In this document: one piece after another, positions 53,442 to 62,410 of the stretch
How positions within the stretch are numbered: the first letter of the stretch is position 1
Layout of the letters: each line of letters opens with the position of its first letter
NCBI GenBank assembly: GCA_018970205.1
Contig: JAGWWW010000001.1
Location: 1-64,000 of the forward strand
DNA from: Actinomycetales bacterium
GTDB lineage: Bacteria > Actinomycetota > Actinomycetes > S36-B12 > UBA5976
Length of the DNA: 64,000 bases
Direction: 5' to 3'
The notes under the pieces: model-generated
Databases searched by the model: none
What the model saw: only the letters and a program-made list of their open reading frames with translations
What the model was told of the DNA's origin: nothing
Made by a program: the position numbers and the translations under genes

Positions 53442-53984
53442 CTAGAAGAGTGTCTGCTCAGGTGCCCGAACCGGTTCGAGGTCCGCGGTGTGCCGCTGGT
53501 GCAGGAACGTGAGCAGTTGCATGGTTGCTTCCGCGTCGGCCGCTGCCCGGTGGGCGCCGTCGAGGGCGATGTTGTGTTCCTCGCACGATTTCGCGAGGGT
53601 CATCATCGTGCCGTGCCGCCAGGTGCAGAATCCGCGACCGAGTTCAAGCTGAAGGCCCGCGAGTTCGAACTCCCGCTCGAGGAAACCTTGGTCGAACTTG
53701 AGGTTGTGCGCGACGAGGACCCGCCCGTCGAGGAACCGCGCGAACTCCCGCGCGATGTCAGTGAACCGGGGGGCATCTTGCACCATCTCGTCCGAGATCC
53801 CGTGCACCTCGGTTGCGCCGGTGTCGCGGTCAGGCTGCAGGAGTGTGACGAACCGGTCAACCTCGGTCATCGTGGTGGGGTCAACGGCGATAGCGGCGAC
53901 TTCCACGATGCGGTCGTCCTTGGAAAGCCCGGTGGTCTCAGTGTCGATGACCACCCACTGTGCAGAGGTGTGTGACTCGCTCAT
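53442..53984 (-). CDS. DnaQ-like 3'-5' exonuclease (DEDDh)
   Basis: The 180-residue exonuclease domain has V-I-D-T-E-T-T-G-L-S (Asp and Glu of ExoI), H-N-L-K-F-D-Q-G-F (ExoII) and H-R-A-A-A-D-A (ExoIII His and Asp), the DEDDh set of DnaQ/epsilon and related nucleases. It is a stand-alone domain without BRCT or UvrC-like parts, so it may act in repair or RNA/DNA trimming rather than in the replicase. ATG 53984 is the start supported by homology. A longer frame upstream is Arg-rich and unlike the family. It lies 38 bp before the ABC operon on the same strand. Confidence 0.88.
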   Translation of the reverse strand: MSESHTSAQWVVIDTETTGLSKDDRIVEVAAIAVDPTTMTEVDRFVTLLQPDRDTGATEVHGISDEMVQDAPRFTDIAREFARFLDGRVLVAHNLKFDQGFLEREFELAGLQLELGRGFCTWRHGTMMTLAKSCEEHNIALDGAHRAAADAEATMQLLTFLHQRHTADLEPVRAPEQTLF

Positions 53985-54202
53985 CGCCGCTCGTCCACTC
54001 CGATCAACTTGGTCGCCGTCGCCGCACCCGGCCCCGGTGCCCGTTCGCTCCGGCTCGCGCTCGGCGCGGCCTGCACGCCTACGATGGTGTGCGCAGATCG
54101 AGAGTGCGACCGCTCGTTGCTTGGGCGGTCGGCGCGTCCGCCACCCGCGCCTGAGCGCTGCGACGAGCCTATCCGCTGACCAAGGTACGAGGAGGGTCTG
54201 AC

Positions 54203-54475
54203 ATGGACCGAACATGTCCTCGCTGCGCGGCGGCGGTCGACGATCACGTCTTTCACTGCGCCAAGTGCGGTGCTCGCGTCACATCCGGGTTGCACGTCGA
54301 CGGCATACGCACTCATGGCACCCCGGTCGGCGGCGAGGCGTTCGACGACGAGGTGCGCAAACTGTTGGAGAACCCTGACCTGCTACCCCCCGCCCGGGTG
54401 GAGCCGAGTGCGGCACAGCGTGCCGCCACCTCCCGCAGGCGCAAGGGCTTCTGGCGTCGGCTGTTCCGCCGCTGA
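54203..54475 (+). CDS. Small zinc-ribbon protein
   Basis: The 90-residue protein has an N-terminal zinc ribbon (C-P-R-C and C-A-K-C, residues 5-22) and a hydrophilic middle with F-D-D-E-V-R-K-L-L. The very basic C-terminus (R-R-R-K-G-F-W-R-R-L-F-R-R) is likely to bind nucleic acid or membrane. It has no known function. ATG 54203 follows gaggagg at good spacing. It diverges from the exonuclease gene. Confidence 0.8.
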   Translation: MDRTCPRCAAAVDDHVFHCAKCGARVTSGLHVDGIRTHGTPVGGEAFDDEVRKLLENPDLLPPARVEPSAAQRAATSRRRKGFWRRLFRR

Positions 54476-54534
54476 ACGGCCCGCGCGCGCCGCTGGTCCG
54501 AGGTGTGTGCCCGGCCGGGCAGGGCCCGCGCCGG

Positions 54535-54819
54535 TCAGTCGCGCAGCAGGGCGTTGGCGGTGAGCGCGGCGCGCAGTTCCGGGTCGCTCGGCTCTGTGAG
54601 GTGTGAGCCGTCGGGCAGCACAATCACCGGGATGCTGCGCCGGCCGTCGTTGGCTGTGACGATCGCATCCACCGCGCCGGGCTCGGCGTCGGTGTCTATC
54701 CAGGTGTACGGCACGGACACGCGGTCAAGCAGCGCCTTGCTGCGAACGCAATCGCCGCACCACAGTGCGCCGTAGACGACCACGCCGTCCTCACGGCGCT
54801 GCAAACCGCTGTTGCTCAT
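54535..54819 (-). CDS. Glutaredoxin-like protein (mycoredoxin type)
   Basis: The 94-residue thioredoxin-fold protein has the redox motif W-C-G-D-C (Cys21, Cys24) after V-V-V-Y-G-A-L, S-I-P-V-I-V (cis-Pro) and D-G-S-H-L-T-E-P-S. It resembles actinobacterial mycoredoxins, which reduce mixed disulfides of mycothiol, although the usual residue after C-G is Tyr and here it is Asp. ATG 54819 follows aaaggtgg. It could serve AhpE, as mycoredoxin does in mycobacteria; this is inference. Confidence 0.85.
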   Translation of the reverse strand: MSNSGLQRREDGVVVYGALWCGDCVRSKALLDRVSVPYTWIDTDAEPGAVDAIVTANDGRRSIPVIVLPDGSHLTEPSDPELRAALTANALLRD

Positions 54820-54942
54820 GGATGCTCCACCTTTCGTGGGCCAGGCGGCGGCGCCTGGGTCTGTGGTTGCCAACAGTATGGCCGGTCTGGCGCGCGCCGT
54901 CGCCGTGGTCGTGGTGAGCGTGCCCGAGTCATCACTCGGGGG

Positions 54943-56229
54943 CTAGTCGAACGCGAGCCCGACACTGCGCAGAACCAGGTGCACATACGTCATGTCCGCC
55001 CATGAGAACCACGGCCGGGTGAACGTGTGGGGGTCGTCTGCATGGAAGGACTCGTGCATCCTGCCGGTGCCAGCATCGGTGGACTCCAAAATGTGAAGCG
55101 CCCGTTCTACATCTCGCGGCTGGGCAGCGGTCAGCCCGGCCATGGCGATTGCGATGGGCCACACATGCCCGGCAGGGGTGTGCGGACTGCCCACGCCGCT
55201 GGCGGCCGCGCCGTGCGCGAACCAGGGGTTCGCGGGGCTGAGAATCCAATCCCGGGTCGCAAGGTAGACAGGCTCGTCGCTGGCACACCAGCCGAGGTAG
55301 GGCAGCGAGAGCAGGCTGGGCACATTGGCGTCATCCATGTGCAATGAGTTGCCGAGGCCGTCAACTTCATACGCGTAGCGAGCGGTCCCATCGGAGGAAA
55401 TGACGCCGTGGTCGGCAATTCCCGCGGAGATGTCGTGGGCCAAGGCTCGACACTTCCGCCGCACATCGGGGCCTAGCCTGACCTCATCGGGTAACTCGGC
55501 GAGTTGTCGGAGCACCACCGCCACATGAGCATTTGCTGGCACGAGATATCCGTAGGTGCAGGCGTCGTCGCTCGGCCGAAAGCCGCTCCATGACATGCCA
55601 GAAAAACCGACAGGGGCGCCGAAGCCGTTGTGCGAGAGATGATCATGGTCTGCCGCGCCCGCTCTGGAGAATCGGTAGGAGGCGGGGTCGTGCCGCTGCT
55701 CGCGCTCGATGACTGCAACGGCCATGGTCGCCGCTTGGCGGAACTGGGCATCCAGATGGTCCAGACGCCCGCTCGCTTTGTGAAGACGGAGCGCGAAATC
55801 CAGGAACGCCGCGAGTGAATCAAGTTCGTACTTGCGCTCAAACACCCACGGGCTTTGGTCTGGGAAGTCTCGGTGCCAGCACTCACCGTTCGGTTCCGGG
55901 TTGAACGCGTTCGCATAGGGGTCGATCAGGACGCAGGAGGCTTGACGTTTCGACACGGCTGCAAGCACGTTGTAAGTGTCCGGTTCGGACGCCGCCGCAA
56001 GCAGTGGTCGGAGCTGCCAGGTGGAATCGCGCAGCCACATCGCGGGGATGTCGCCCGTGAGCACGAAGACACTGCCGTCCGGCAACCGCCGCAGCGCGTG
56101 TGTGAAGAGTGACTCGATTGCGAGCCGCACGCGTTCAGCCCGGTGCTCGGGCGTTCGCGCGCGCACGGCTGCCAGCAGTGCGCGGACGCCAACCGGCACA
56201 GAAACTGCCGAGCCTGTCTCGCTGCTCAT
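54943..56229 (-). CDS. Glycoside hydrolase family 125 (exo-alpha-1,6-mannosidase)
   Basis: The 428-residue protein matches GH125 (formerly DUF1237): [11 protein letters not shown] near residue 60, [22 protein letters not shown] (written here in one family block), [13 protein letters not shown], and W-F-S-W-A-D-M at the end. Characterised members remove terminal alpha-1,6-mannose. There is no signal peptide, so it acts in the cytoplasm. The start is ATG 56229, in a gap of 86 bp from the divergent DUF2256 gene. Together with manA and the GH13 enzyme it suggests mannan or glycan turnover. Confidence 0.93.
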   Translation of the reverse strand: MSSETGSAVSVPVGVRALLAAVRARTPEHRAERVRLAIESLFTHALRRLPDGSVFVLTGDIPAMWLRDSTWQLRPLLAAASEPDTYNVLAAVSKRQASCVLIDPYANAFNPEPNGECWHRDFPDQSPWVFERKYELDSLAAFLDFALRLHKASGRLDHLDAQFRQAATMAVAVIEREQRHDPASYRFSRAGAADHDHLSHNGFGAPVGFSGMSWSGFRPSDDACTYGYLVPANAHVAVVLRQLAELPDEVRLGPDVRRKCRALAHDISAGIADHGVISSDGTARYAYEVDGLGNSLHMDDANVPSLLSLPYLGWCASDEPVYLATRDWILSPANPWFAHGAAASGVGSPHTPAGHVWPIAIAMAGLTAAQPRDVERALHILESTDAGTGRMHESFHADDPHTFTRPWFSWADMTYVHLVLRSVGLAFD

Positions 56230-56315
56230 GAGTCCTCTTCCGGCGCGGCGGCTGCGGGGACCACGCTGCGTCCGTCCTCAGTGTGCCGCAGCCGCGACTG
56301 CGAGAGGATTCTCCT

Positions 56316-56480
56316 ATGCCGAGGGGAGTCGCCAAGCGAGACCTGCCGAGCAAGACCTGTGTTGTCTGCGGCCGGCCGATGGTGTGGCGGAAGGCGTGGT
56401 CCAAGAATTGGGATGACGTGAAGTACTGCTCGGACGCGTGCCGGAAACGGCGGGGAGCGGGGACTTCTGCCTCGTCTTGA
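56316..56480 (+). CDS. DUF2256 family small zinc protein
   Basis: The 54-residue protein has the full DUF2256 pattern: L-P-S-K-T-C-V-V-C-G-R-P-M-V-W-R-K, then W-S-K-N-W-D-D-V-K-Y-C-S-D-A-C-R (shown in two parts), with four Cys in two C-x2-3-C pairs that should bind zinc. The function is unknown. In other bacteria it is often next to photolyase/cryptochrome genes, which are not seen here. ATG 56316 has gagagg upstream. Confidence 0.93.
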   Translation: MPRGVAKRDLPSKTCVVCGRPMVWRKAWSKNWDDVKYCSDACRKRRGAGTSASS

Positions 56481-56573
56481 TTCGCTCGATGACCCCTGCG
56501 GCCCGCTCAGCGGAGTGCGAGGAACACCTCGCGTGTGACCATGCGGCGGGCGCTCGGATGAGGACGCAGTCGC

Positions 56574-56579
56574 TAGCCT
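56574..56579 (+). promoter_or_regulatory. -10 element, leaderless start of the GH13 gene
   Basis: TAGCCT, 7 nt before ATG 56587. Confidence 0.55.
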
Positions 56580-56586
56580 TCGCTGC

Positions 56587-58212
56587 ATGACGCAGTGGTG
56601 GCGGGATGCGGTTTTCTACCAGGTCTACGTGCGATCCTTCCGCGACAGCGACGGGGATGGCGTGGGCGATCTGCGCGGCATCATCGACGGGCTGGACTAC
56701 GTGCAGTCCCTCGGCGTCGACGCGCTGTGGATCAGCCCCTGCTTCACCAGCCCGCAGGTCGACCACGGCTACGACGTGGCCGACTACCGAGACATCGACC
56801 CGTTGTTCGGCTCGCTGGCCGACATGGACGACCTCGTGGCGCAGGCGCACCGCCGCGGCATCCGCATCACATTGGATTTCGTGCCCAATCACACATCCGA
56901 CCGGCACCGCTGGTTCCAGCAGGCCGTTGCGGCGGGTCGAGGCAGTGCCGAGCGGGAGCGCTACTTGTTCCGTGACGGTCGCGGGGAGCGCGGGGAGCTG
57001 CCCCCGAACAACTGGATGAGCGTGTTCGGCGGGCATTCGTGGACGCGCGTGCCGGAGCCCGAGGGTGCGCCCGACGGCCCCGCGCAGTGGTACTACCACC
57101 TCTTCGCCGCGGAGCAGCCAGACCTGAACTGGCGCAACCCCGAGGTGGTCGCGGAGTTCGAGGACGTCATCCGCTTCTGGCTCGACCGCGGCGTGGACGG
57201 CTTCCGCATCGATGTGTCCGACGCGCTGATGAAGGACCCGGATTTCCCCGATACCGACGGCGGCTGGCCGGTCATCCCGAAGCACCCCGACGGCGAGGTG
57301 CACGAGGTGTACCGCCGGTTCCGGAAGGTGTTCGACTCCTACCTCGGCGACCGGATGGCCGTCATCGAGACGGGGGCGGACGACGAGACCGTGGCCGGGT
57401 TCATCCGGCCCGATGAGATGCACCTGGCCTTCAACTTCCGGTTCGTCAAGGCCGGATTCGACGCTGGGCACCTGCGCGAGGCCATCGACTCCTCACTCGC
57501 CGCGAACGCGCGCGTCGGCGCGCCGACGACCTGGGTCACGGACAACCACGACACCCCGCGCTCGGTCGGCCGCTATTCGCAGGGCACGCAACTGCTCGGG
57601 TCGTACGTTCCGGCGACGACCGCGGCGGCGGACTTCGACGAGGCACGCGGCCTACAGCGCGCCCGCGCGATGGCGCTGCTGCTGCTGGCACTGCCCGGGG
57701 CGGTCTACATCTACAACGGCCAGGAGCTCGGCCTGCCCAACGTGGACGACTTGCCCGAGTCGGCGCTGCAGGACCCGGTGTGGGAGAAATCCGGTCGCAC
57801 CAACCGAGGGCGCGACAACTGCCGCATCCCGATGCCGTGGACGGCTGCCGGGCCGAGTTTCGGCTTCTCCACGGCAGCGCAAACCTGGTTGCCGATGCCG
57901 GCGGATTGGGGGCGGTTCGCGGTCTCTGCACAGGAGGGCGAGCCGAGTTCGATGCTCGAGTTGTACCGCTCGGCCTTGCGGATGCGTCGATTGCTGCCCG
58001 CCCTCGGCCGCGCGAACGTGGAGTGGGTTGACTCGCCGGAGGCGGTGTTGCGCCTGCGCCTGAACAGCGACGGGGAGGCGGTTGAAGTATTGCTGAACAC
58101 ATCCCCCGCCCCCGTGCCGTTGCCGGCCGGCCGCGTGCTGCTGGCTTCTGCGGATGTGAGTGCCGGTTCGTTACCGTCCGACGCGTCCGCGTGGGTGCAG
58201 GTCGCCCAGTGA
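56587..58212 (+). CDS. GH13 alpha-glucosidase (oligo-1,6-glucosidase/AglA type)
   Basis: The 541-residue alpha-amylase-superfamily enzyme starts W-W-R-D-A-V-F-Y-Q-V-Y-V-R-S-F, has D-F-V-P-N-H-T-S, the nucleophile Asp209 in F-R-I-D-V-S, the acid/base Glu261 in V-I-E-T-G-A and Asp322 in D-N-H-D-T-P. The G-V-D-A-L-W-I-S-P and Y-N-G-Q-E-L-G-L-P motifs place it with intracellular alpha-glucosidases acting on short malto-, isomalto- or sucrose-type sugars. The C-terminal beta domain is complete. It has no signal peptide. The stop overlaps the ATG of the lipoprotein gene by one base. Confidence 0.93.
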   Translation: MTQWWRDAVFYQVYVRSFRDSDGDGVGDLRGIIDGLDYVQSLGVDALWISPCFTSPQVDHGYDVADYRDIDPLFGSLADMDDLVAQAHRRGIRITLDFVPNHTSDRHRWFQQAVAAGRGSAERERYLFRDGRGERGELPPNNWMSVFGGHSWTRVPEPEGAPDGPAQWYYHLFAAEQPDLNWRNPEVVAEFEDVIRFWLDRGVDGFRIDVSDALMKDPDFPDTDGGWPVIPKHPDGEVHEVYRRFRKVFDSYLGDRMAVIETGADDETVAGFIRPDEMHLAFNFRFVKAGFDAGHLREAIDSSLAANARVGAPTTWVTDNHDTPRSVGRYSQGTQLLGSYVPATTAAADFDEARGLQRARAMALLLLALPGAVYIYNGQELGLPNVDDLPESALQDPVWEKSGRTNRGRDNCRIPMPWTAAGPSFGFSTAAQTWLPMPADWGRFAVSAQEGEPSSMLELYRSALRMRRLLPALGRANVEWVDSPEAVLRLRLNSDGEAVEVLLNTSPAPVPLPAGRVLLASADVSAGSLPSDASAWVQVAQ

Positions 58213-58796
58213 TGCACGTCATGCGTGGGTCACAGAGGTCGCGGATCCTGCTTCTGGTCATGGCTGCGTGCGTCACGCTCACCGGATGTGGTCCGTCGCC
58301 AGCATTCACCGCGAATCGAGCGAAGTCCCGCGACATCGTCACGGCGGTGGCCGATGCCGCTCCGAAGGGGTATGTCGCTGGTGCCGTCTTCGGCGGTGAG
58401 TGGCCGAACGAGGGTAGGGGCCCGAACCTCTGGGTCAACATCAAACGCAGTGGTGTTGCCATCGACGCCGCGACTGAGTGCCGCCGTGTGCGCGAGTGGG
58501 CGGTGCGCCTCGGCGCAATGCGGTATCAAGACGGCAACGACGGAAGCAACCCTGTGCTACCGATTGCGGGCCACGAAGAGCAAGCGCAGGAGACGTGCAT
58601 GAAATGGTGGCGGCCAGCATTGACGGCCACGGTCGACAGCGGCGGCCCGGTCCTCATCTACACGGGGACCTACTCCCGCGAAGGTCAGGCGCTCGGGCCG
58701 TTCAGCATCGAGGCGAACGCCGGGGTAGGCGCCGTGGCGGGCCAGGCGTCCTTGCGGCAGTGGGTCAACATGTTCGTGACCACAGGCTTCGAGTGA
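58212..58796 (+). CDS. Lipoprotein of unknown function
   Basis: The 194-residue protein has an N-terminal signal (R-G-S-Q-R-S-R-I-L-L-L-V-M-A-A) ending in the lipobox L-T-G-C, with the lipidated Cys at about residue 25. The mature part is alpha/beta with two more Cys residues (A-T-E-C-R-R and E-T-C-M-K-W-W). No known domain. TGATG at the junction couples it to the GH13 gene, although a cytoplasmic glucosidase and a surface lipoprotein have no obvious link. Confidence 0.75.
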   Translation: MHVMRGSQRSRILLLVMAACVTLTGCGPSPAFTANRAKSRDIVTAVADAAPKGYVAGAVFGGEWPNEGRGPNLWVNIKRSGVAIDAATECRRVREWAVRLGAMRYQDGNDGSNPVLPIAGHEEQAQETCMKWWRPALTATVDSGGPVLIYTGTYSREGQALGPFSIEANAGVGAVAGQASLRQWVNMFVTTGFE

Positions 58797-58858
58797 CCGG
58801 CGGCTTGCATCCTTAGGTGCCACAGGTATGCACGTCACGCTGACGTGCGAGGCACACA

Positions 58859-59620
58859 TCAGACTTTGACGGTCACATCCATGAGGTAGACCCTCGCGCC
58901 CTGGTTGTCGGCAATGAACGCCCACCGGCCGTGCGGGCTGTCCTGCACCTCGAGTACCTCCCCGCCTTGGGCGCGGACGCGCTCGCAGGCAGCGTCGACA
59001 TCGCGCACGCTGAGGTAGGTGTACCAGCGTGACCCGATTTCCGCGGGAGTCATGCCGTGCATCTGCCAGATGCCGAAACGCTGGCCACCGTCGATGACCA
59101 CGGTCGTGTAGTCGGCAGGGTCGCCCAGAGACTCCGTCGTGGCGTTGAAGAGCGAACAGTAGAAAGCAGTTGCGCGCGCGGGATCGGTTGAGTCCAGTTC
59201 GAACCACACGGGGTGGCCGGGGGCGCCCGTCGGCTGCAGCCCCGTCATCGCGTGCGGCTCCCAGAGCCCGAACGCCGCGCCGGCGGAGTCAGCAGCCGCG
59301 CTGATGCGGCCCATGAGGGTGCCGCCGATGACGATGTCGAATGCGGGGACCAGGACTGTGCCGCCGAGTTCGGGCACCTGTGCCAGCGTGGCTTGTGAGT
59401 CGGCTGTGGCGAAGTACAGCGACCACGCTGATGGGGTGCCCGCGCGTCGCGGCGCTAAGCCCGCGACTGGTGCGTCGCCCGCCAGCGCCATGGTCCAGCC
59501 ACCGGCATCAGGCGCCGGGTCGGAGAATGACCATCCGAGGACGTGCTCGTAGAAGTGCTTCGATGCGTCGAGGTCGTCGCACGCGAGGTCGATCCAGATC
59601 GGGCACCCGTCAGCGGACAT
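58859..59620 (-). CDS. Two-domain VOC/glyoxalase-like protein
   Basis: The 253-residue protein contains two VOC modules in tandem. The first starts P-I-W-I-D-L-A-C-D-D-L-D-A-S-K-H-F-Y (residue 7 on) and the second H-P-V-W-F-E-L-D-S-T-D-P-A-R-A-T-A-F-Y (about residue 136 on). The second closes with F-I-A-D-N-Q-G-A-R-V-Y-L-M. It resembles the CFP30B/hydroxylase-like glyoxalase proteins of Mycobacterium and Streptomyces. The reaction is unknown. ATG 59620 has TAGCAT 7 nt upstream. Confidence 0.9.
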   Translation of the reverse strand: MSADGCPIWIDLACDDLDASKHFYEHVLGWSFSDPAPDAGGWTMALAGDAPVAGLAPRRAGTPSAWSLYFATADSQATLAQVPELGGTVLVPAFDIVIGGTLMGRISAAADSAGAAFGLWEPHAMTGLQPTGAPGHPVWFELDSTDPARATAFYCSLFNATTESLGDPADYTTVVIDGGQRFGIWQMHGMTPAEIGSRWYTYLSVRDVDAACERVRAQGGEVLEVQDSPHGRWAFIADNQGARVYLMDVTVKV

Positions 59621-59627
59621 GCGGCGG

Positions 59628-59633
59628 ATGCTA
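59628..59633 (-). promoter_or_regulatory. -10 element, leaderless start of the two-domain VOC gene
   Basis: TAGCAT on the minus strand, 7 nt before ATG 59620, inside the 24-bp gap to the next upstream gene. Confidence 0.5.
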
Positions 59634-59644
59634 GCCCGTCAGGC

Positions 59645-60559
59645 TCAGGCGGTCGCACCCTTCTTGATGCCGCGGGAGATGAGAATTGAGCCGACCAGGA
59701 TCCCCGGGAATATCGATGCGAACGGTCCGCTGCCGGTGCCGGTCAGGATGCCCAGAGGCGAGAATCCATCGCTGAGGTCTCCGGAGTCGAAGGCTTGGTT
59801 GACGTACTCACCGATCCCTCCGCCGAGGCCCATGAGCAACATGATGAGGAAACTCCAACTGAGCACCACCACGCCGCACCAGGTCAGGGTGCGGCCCCAG
59901 AAACGCGCAGGCGGGTCGCTTCGCCGGTGGGCCTGACGGATGAACGTGCCGACGACGGCGCACAGCGCGGCCAGCCACCAGCAGTCCATGGGGCCGACGG
60001 CGGCGTAGAAGCCGCTCGCCTCGGCGCCGCGGTGGGGGTTGATGTACATGCCCAGCAAGGTCAGGGCGATTGCGACGCTGAGGAGCACATGCCCGACGCG
60101 GAGGGGTGGCACGGGACGAGTTGGACGTGCGGCTTCAACTGCGGTTGGCGCCGCGAGTTCGCCGTCCGCGGTGGTGGCCTGCGTCCGCGCCGCCGCCTCT
60201 GCCTTGATCCGTTTGGCGTTCCCGCGCGCGGCGAGGATGGAACCGACCGCCGCAACCAAGCCGCCGATCGGCAGGGTGACCATCATGACGATGGCTCCGG
60301 CCCCACAACTTGAGTCCGATGTTCCGCGACACCCCACGGCCACCGCTATGAGCGGGGAGATGGCAAAGAGGATTCCGCCGATTCGCAAGATGTTCCCGAA
60401 GGTTCGCAGGCCACTGCCCGGCGCCACGTCAGCAGCGCTCCCCGATGCTGGGCCGCGCGCAGCAGCAGTGGCGAGACCCTGCTCGCTCACGACCTTGGAG
60501 CATGTCTTGCAGTACTTGTCACGCCCGGGGTCTGGCATCGGGCACGCGCAGAACTCCAC
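59645..60559 (-). CDS. Membrane protein with N-terminal zinc-ribbon
   Basis: The 304-residue protein begins with a short Cys-rich head (C-A-C-P-M-P and C-K-T-C, residues 4-20) that looks like a zinc ribbon. A linker and about six membrane helices follow (at roughly 58-75, 90-110, 155-170, 190-205, 230-245 and 280-295), with a charged cytoplasmic loop in the middle. No family recognised. The start GTG 60559 lies just after ggagga. The upstream gene is on the same strand, 126 bp away. Confidence 0.75.
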   Translation of the reverse strand: MEFCACPMPDPGRDKYCKTCSKVVSEQGLATAAARGPASGSAADVAPGSGLRTFGNILRIGGILFAISPLIAVAVGCRGTSDSSCGAGAIVMMVTLPIGGLVAAVGSILAARGNAKRIKAEAAARTQATTADGELAAPTAVEAARPTRPVPPLRVGHVLLSVAIALTLLGMYINPHRGAEASGFYAAVGPMDCWWLAALCAVVGTFIRQAHRRSDPPARFWGRTLTWCGVVVLSWSFLIMLLMGLGGGIGEYVNQAFDSGDLSDGFSPLGILTGTGSGPFASIFPGILVGSILISRGIKKGATA

Positions 60560-60685
60560 CTGAATCCTCCGTCGGGTTCTCGGCCGCAGATGAGGAACCG
60601 TACCTGAGCCTCATCGCTCGCCACGATCAAACACCACCGCCATGCGGTCGGGCCAGTAGCCACCGCCAGTGGTGACCGTTCGCAG

Positions 60686-62116
60686 CTAGCGCCACGCCTG
60701 AATCAAATCGGTTGGCGTCCAACTCTGCCGGATTCGGCGGTCGGTCACGTGGCGTCCGCCTGAAACAACGACCAAAGGGGTGGCTTCGGTGAAACCGGGG
60801 ACGTGCAGCGCGTCAGCAGCCAGCTGCGTGATCTCGGCCGTCGTCACGGAACCTGCCTTGCGCCACTTGATCGCGCCGACGAAGCCGACGTGGTTTGCAG
60901 GTATCCGGTCGGCGCCTACGAGGTCGATCTCTGGGTTGTTGTTGCGCGGCCACCAGCCGCCGACGTGTTCGACATCGCGCCACTGGTCGTCGGGAAGCAG
61001 CCGCGTCAGGGCGGATCGCACCACCGGCTCAATCGCGCGGCCCCGCCAGGACTCGTAGCTGCGATTCACGCGCGCTATCGCTAGGTCCGGTCGGGCTCGG
61101 TCCACTTCGCCGAGTGCGGGCTCGACGAAGGCCAGCCAGAACCGCAGAGCCGGATCGGCGATGCGCCAGCGTCGATCTTTCGTCGCCGGTTTGGTGGACA
61201 ACGGCTCGTCGGCCGCTACGACGCGCTTTGTGGCGAGGGTGCGCAGGCTTGCGGTGAGCGTTGTATGAGACATAGATCCCCCTGCGATCGCAGCGTGGAT
61301 GCCGCTGAAGGTGCGTTCGCCTCGGCCACCGATAGCAGCCAGCACTGCTCGCGAATAGGCGGTCTCAGGGAACTCCGAATCCAGCACCCGCGCGCCAGAG
61401 ACGACGAGCGCGCTTGTCGACCGCGTGAATGACTCGCGCAGGAAGTCGTCCCGGCTCATGCCGTGCTCCCACTCCTGTGCCACCAGCGGCAGGCCGCCCG
61501 TGATGAGGAACGCGTCGAAAGCGTCGAACGCGTCAAGGCCTGTCATCGAGGCGACGTCGTGGGGAGTGAGGGCGTCCAGCACCATCTCTGTGGCTCGTCC
61601 GTGGAAAGGCTGGTCAGGCGATCCGAGCGATTCCATCATCGCCAGATCGCTGCCGAGCAGCAACAAGAGCACAGGCTTGGTTGCGAGAGTCCTATCCCAT
61701 ACCCGTTGAAGTTCACCCGCACCGCCGGCGATGCCCTCAAGCAACCACGGTGCCTCATCGATGACTGCTATTGCTGGGCTTTCGTCTGGAAGTGCGGCAG
61801 CAAGGAGGGTCAATGCCGCTGTGAGGCTGGTGGGTCGGTTGCCCGCTGCCAGGGCTGCTCCGGGGAGGCTGGACGATGCGATGGTGTCGGCGAATTCACT
61901 CAACTCCAGAGAGAACTCGCTGCCGCGGGCGGCTTGGAAGTAGACCGACGGCAGACCGGAGCGTGCGATGAACTCGGTGACAAGGCGGGACTTCCCGACC
62001 CGGCGCCGGCCGCGTAAGAGCACAGCGATACCCCGGTCCGCGCGCTGACCCCGGCGGATGGTCTCGAGCAAGAGCCTGAGTTCGGCCAGCTCGCGCTGCC
62101 GGCCCACGAACGGCAT
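60686..62116 (-). CDS. Archaeal-type ATPase with DUF234-like C-terminal domain
   Basis: The 476-residue protein starts with the hallmark M-P-F-V-G-R-Q-R-E-L. It has Walker A R-G-R-R-R-V-G-K-S-R, Walker B I-A-V-I-D-E-A-P-W-L and a sensor region of the STAND/ATPase_2 type (residues 1-240). A winged-helix part follows, and then a DUF234-like end with N-N-N-P-E-I-D-L-V-G and G-A-I-K-W-R-K, spaced like the E-x-D and x-K of a PD-(D/E)xK nuclease fold. The family is common in archaea and patchy in bacteria, often moving between genomes, and has no settled function. ATG 62116 follows ggaggt. Its promoter region is the most AT-rich spot of the window. Confidence 0.9.
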   Translation of the reverse strand: MPFVGRQRELAELRLLLETIRRGQRADRGIAVLLRGRRRVGKSRLVTEFIARSGLPSVYFQAARGSEFSLELSEFADTIASSSLPGAALAAGNRPTSLTAALTLLAAALPDESPAIAVIDEAPWLLEGIAGGAGELQRVWDRTLATKPVLLLLLGSDLAMMESLGSPDQPFHGRATEMVLDALTPHDVASMTGLDAFDAFDAFLITGGLPLVAQEWEHGMSRDDFLRESFTRSTSALVVSGARVLDSEFPETAYSRAVLAAIGGRGERTFSGIHAAIAGGSMSHTTLTASLRTLATKRVVAADEPLSTKPATKDRRWRIADPALRFWLAFVEPALGEVDRARPDLAIARVNRSYESWRGRAIEPVVRSALTRLLPDDQWRDVEHVGGWWPRNNNPEIDLVGADRIPANHVGFVGAIKWRKAGSVTTAEITQLAADALHVPGFTEATPLVVVSGGRHVTDRRIRQSWTPTDLIQAWR

Positions 62117-62134
62117 GGGACACCTCCACGGAAA

Positions 62135-62175
62135 GATTACTACAGCCAAGAATACTATTGTGCTTTAAAGTAATC
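62135..62175 (-). promoter_or_regulatory. AT-rich promoter/operator region of the DUF234 ATPase gene
   Basis: About 45 bp with unusually low GC. GATTACT (62135-62141) and AGTAATC (62169-62175) are perfect 7-bp inverted arms around TATTCT (62149-62154, minus strand), a -10 candidate. This fits an operator pair flanking a promoter. Confidence 0.45.
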
Positions 62176-62328
62176 CTACGACCTGTCAGCGGCGGTGGCC
62201 CGTCGTATGGCTAGCCGGCCAAGGCGCGAGGTTCCGTGAGCAGGACGATGTGCCCTCACATGGTGCCAAACCGGTGTGACACGCAGCGACAGCGATTGAG
62301 CGCCGGAGGTGTAGGGCACCACACATGC

Positions 62329-62362
62329 GTCAGGGCGGTCACCCGAAGGAGACCGCCCTGAC
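62329..62362 (-). terminator. Hairpin terminator of glnA1
   Basis: Perfect 12-bp arms (GTCAGGGCGGTC / GACCGCCCTGAC) around a 10-nt loop, 48 bp after the glnA1 stop codon. There is no T-run. Confidence 0.75.
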
Positions 62363-62410
62363 TGAAATCGGTACGCCGCAAGGAGTCTGCCTTCCGGTCG
62401 GCGCCACCGC

